From Methanobrevibacter sp. (GTDB taxonomy: Archaea; Methanobacteriota; Methanobacteria; Methanobacteriales; Methanobacteriaceae), in the NCBI RefSeq assembly GCF_015062985.1, contig NZ_SUTI01000011.1, forward strand, positions 1 through 64,000: 64,000 nucleotides of DNA, written 5' to 3'. Each line of letters opens with the position of its first letter. Positions within the stretch are counted from its first letter, which is position 1. The translations under genes were made by a program, and so were the position numbers. The notes beneath the pieces were generated by a model. It did no database searches. It saw only the letters and a program-made list of their open reading frames with translations, and was not told the origin of the DNA. Below, piece by piece: positions 63,100-64,000 of the stretch.

Positions 63100-63984
63100 A
63101 TTATTCCAAATAAGGGTCAGGACGGACATGTTGAACATATTTACAGGGAAAAAACGGATAAACGTATTTTAAAGAAAAATCCCTGGAGAGATTACAGATT
63201 ACACGGAACTGTACTTATTTTGGTTATAATTGCAGAACTTATTGGAACTATAAGGGTTCCGATTACTAAGGATGTGGCAATCACTATCATGCCTCTTATT
63301 TATACGATTATTTTGGGTCTGGCATTCTATTTAGCCAAACCAATTAAATGGATTAAAAGAAAGCAAGCCCGTATTGCTGAAGGGGCAATGATGCTTTTCA
63401 TAGGTGTTTTGATCGCCAAATTGGCTGTTGCCAGTGGTCAATCCATAGGCCTTATTTTTGAAATGGGTCCCGCTTTGATTTTACAGGAGCTGGGGCACTT
63501 GGCAACAATACTGGTACTTCCAATTGCACTTCTTTTAGGATTTAAAAAGGAATCTATCGGTATGACCAATTCCATTGGTCGTGAACCGAACGTTGCAGTC
63601 GTTGTTGATAAGTATGGATTTAACTCTCCAGAATCAAGAGGAGTATTTGCTATATTTATCATAGGTACAGTTATCGGTACAATATTTATCAGTTTCCTGG
63701 TAACCCTTTCATTATCCTTCTTGCCGTTACACCCTTATGCATTTGCTATGGCCAGTGGTGTCGGAAGTGCAAGTATGAATGCGGCAGCAATAGGTCCGAC
63801 CCTTGCGGCGTTCCCAGGACTCGAAACCCAAGTTCAAGCATTTGCAGGATTCAGTAATCTGCTTTCATTCTGTGTGGGCATTTATATTGTAATTTTCATA
63901 GCATTGCCGTTGACAGAAAAAATGTATGACTGGCTCGAACCTAAAATCGGAAGGGATTCTATTATACCTAAGGAGGATGAATAA
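63100..63984 (+). CDS. DUF3100 membrane protein, copy 2
   Basis: 294 residues if started at the ATT of 63100. It is a paralogue of the gene at 61570, near-identical in GMTNSIGREPNVAVVVDKYGF and QARIAEGAMMLFIGVLIAKL. The first ATG in this frame is in LILVIIAELIG (63220, GTT/ATG region), which would remove the conserved HIYREKTDKRILKKNPW. No ATG, GTG or TTG lies in frame upstream of that; an ATT at 63100 is preceded by AAGGGG at 63088-63093 and gives a protein in which HIYREK begins at exactly the same residue number (13) as in copy 1. Confidence 0.78.
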   Translation: MIPNKGQDGHVEHIYREKTDKRILKKNPWRDYRLHGTVLILVIIAELIGTIRVPITKDVAITIMPLIYTIILGLAFYLAKPIKWIKRKQARIAEGAMMLFIGVLIAKLAVASGQSIGLIFEMGPALILQELGHLATILVLPIALLLGFKKESIGMTNSIGREPNVAVVVDKYGFNSPESRGVFAIFIIGTVIGTIFISFLVTLSLSFLPLHPYAFAMASGVGSASMNAAAIGPTLAAFPGLETQVQAFAGFSNLLSFCVGIYIVIFIALPLTEKMYDWLEPKIGRDSIIPKEDE

Positions 63985-64000
63985 ATGCCTGATTTAATTG
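63985..64000 (+). CDS. Start of the DUF3100 partner gene, copy 2 (cut by window end)
   Basis: ATG at 63985 with AAGGAGGATGA in front; the first residues are MPDLI. By position it is the second copy of the gene at 62458 (MVDIM). Confidence 0.6.

Noticed and set aside
1..64000. tRNA or rRNA genes.
   Set aside because: I saw no GC-rich cloverleaf-like or rRNA-like stretch in any intergenic region, but a covariance search was not possible.

Overview
The window looks like chromosome of a methanogenic archaeon of the order Methanobacteriales, most likely a host-associated Methanobrevibacter. The evidence is very AT-rich DNA, TATA-box promoters, GGTGAT/GGAGG ribosome binding sites, archaeal informational genes (MCM, aIF2-beta, NucS, Lhr, TiaS, RNase Z, Thg1-like), the archaeal purine enzyme PurP, the YcaO/TfuA pair that modifies methyl-coenzyme M reductase, and large asparagine-rich adhesin-like proteins typical of gut Methanobrevibacter. 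I could not run any search; names rest on motifs I can read.

Layout. 0-9 kb: aIF2-beta (partial), MCM, a small membrane protein, RlmE plus YfcE-type phosphodiesterase, PurP, two small membrane proteins and the helicase Lhr. 9-16 kb: SDR dehydrogenase, HEAT-repeat protein, nitrilase-family amidase, a zinc-ribbon membrane protein, NucS, and two MetX-like alpha/beta hydrolases, the second of which has lost its catalytic residues. 16-26 kb: nadA-mscS-rnz facing nadC, a short SNF2 helicase, carA-carB. 26-34 kb: amidohydrolase, UspA, CBS protein, then the operon S2P protease-ycaO-tfuA-larE, facing an M24 peptidase across one palindromic TATA box. 34-38.5 kb: MFS transporter, flavodoxin, a MarR regulator facing an acetyltransferase across two palindromes, an NTF2-like protein and a DUF4013 membrane protein. 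38.5-50 kb is the accessory part: a frameshifted adhesin, a 3.4-kb adhesin with 17 tandem repeats, three generations of a tadC-like pilus-assembly gene (truncated, relic, intact) and a class III-signal pilin. 50-64 kb: two TMEM175-like channels, an aldehyde dehydrogenase, nadX-thg1-JAMM, serA, an HTH regulator, TiaS and a duplicated DUF3100 membrane pair cut by the window end.

Themes. NAD synthesis is represented by nadX, nadA and nadC. RNA metabolism is represented by RlmE, RNase Z, Thg1, TiaS and Lhr. The best candidates for under-described biology are (1) the four-gene S2P-YcaO-TfuA-LarE operon, which suggests a dedicated sulfur donor for McrA thioamidation; (2) repeated evidence for ATT initiation codons at four genes; (3) a 16-bp direct-repeat insertion that could act as a phase switch in an adhesin; (4) the tadC truncation series sharing one breakpoint next to adhesins; and (5) a palindromic TATA box midway between two leaderless divergent genes.
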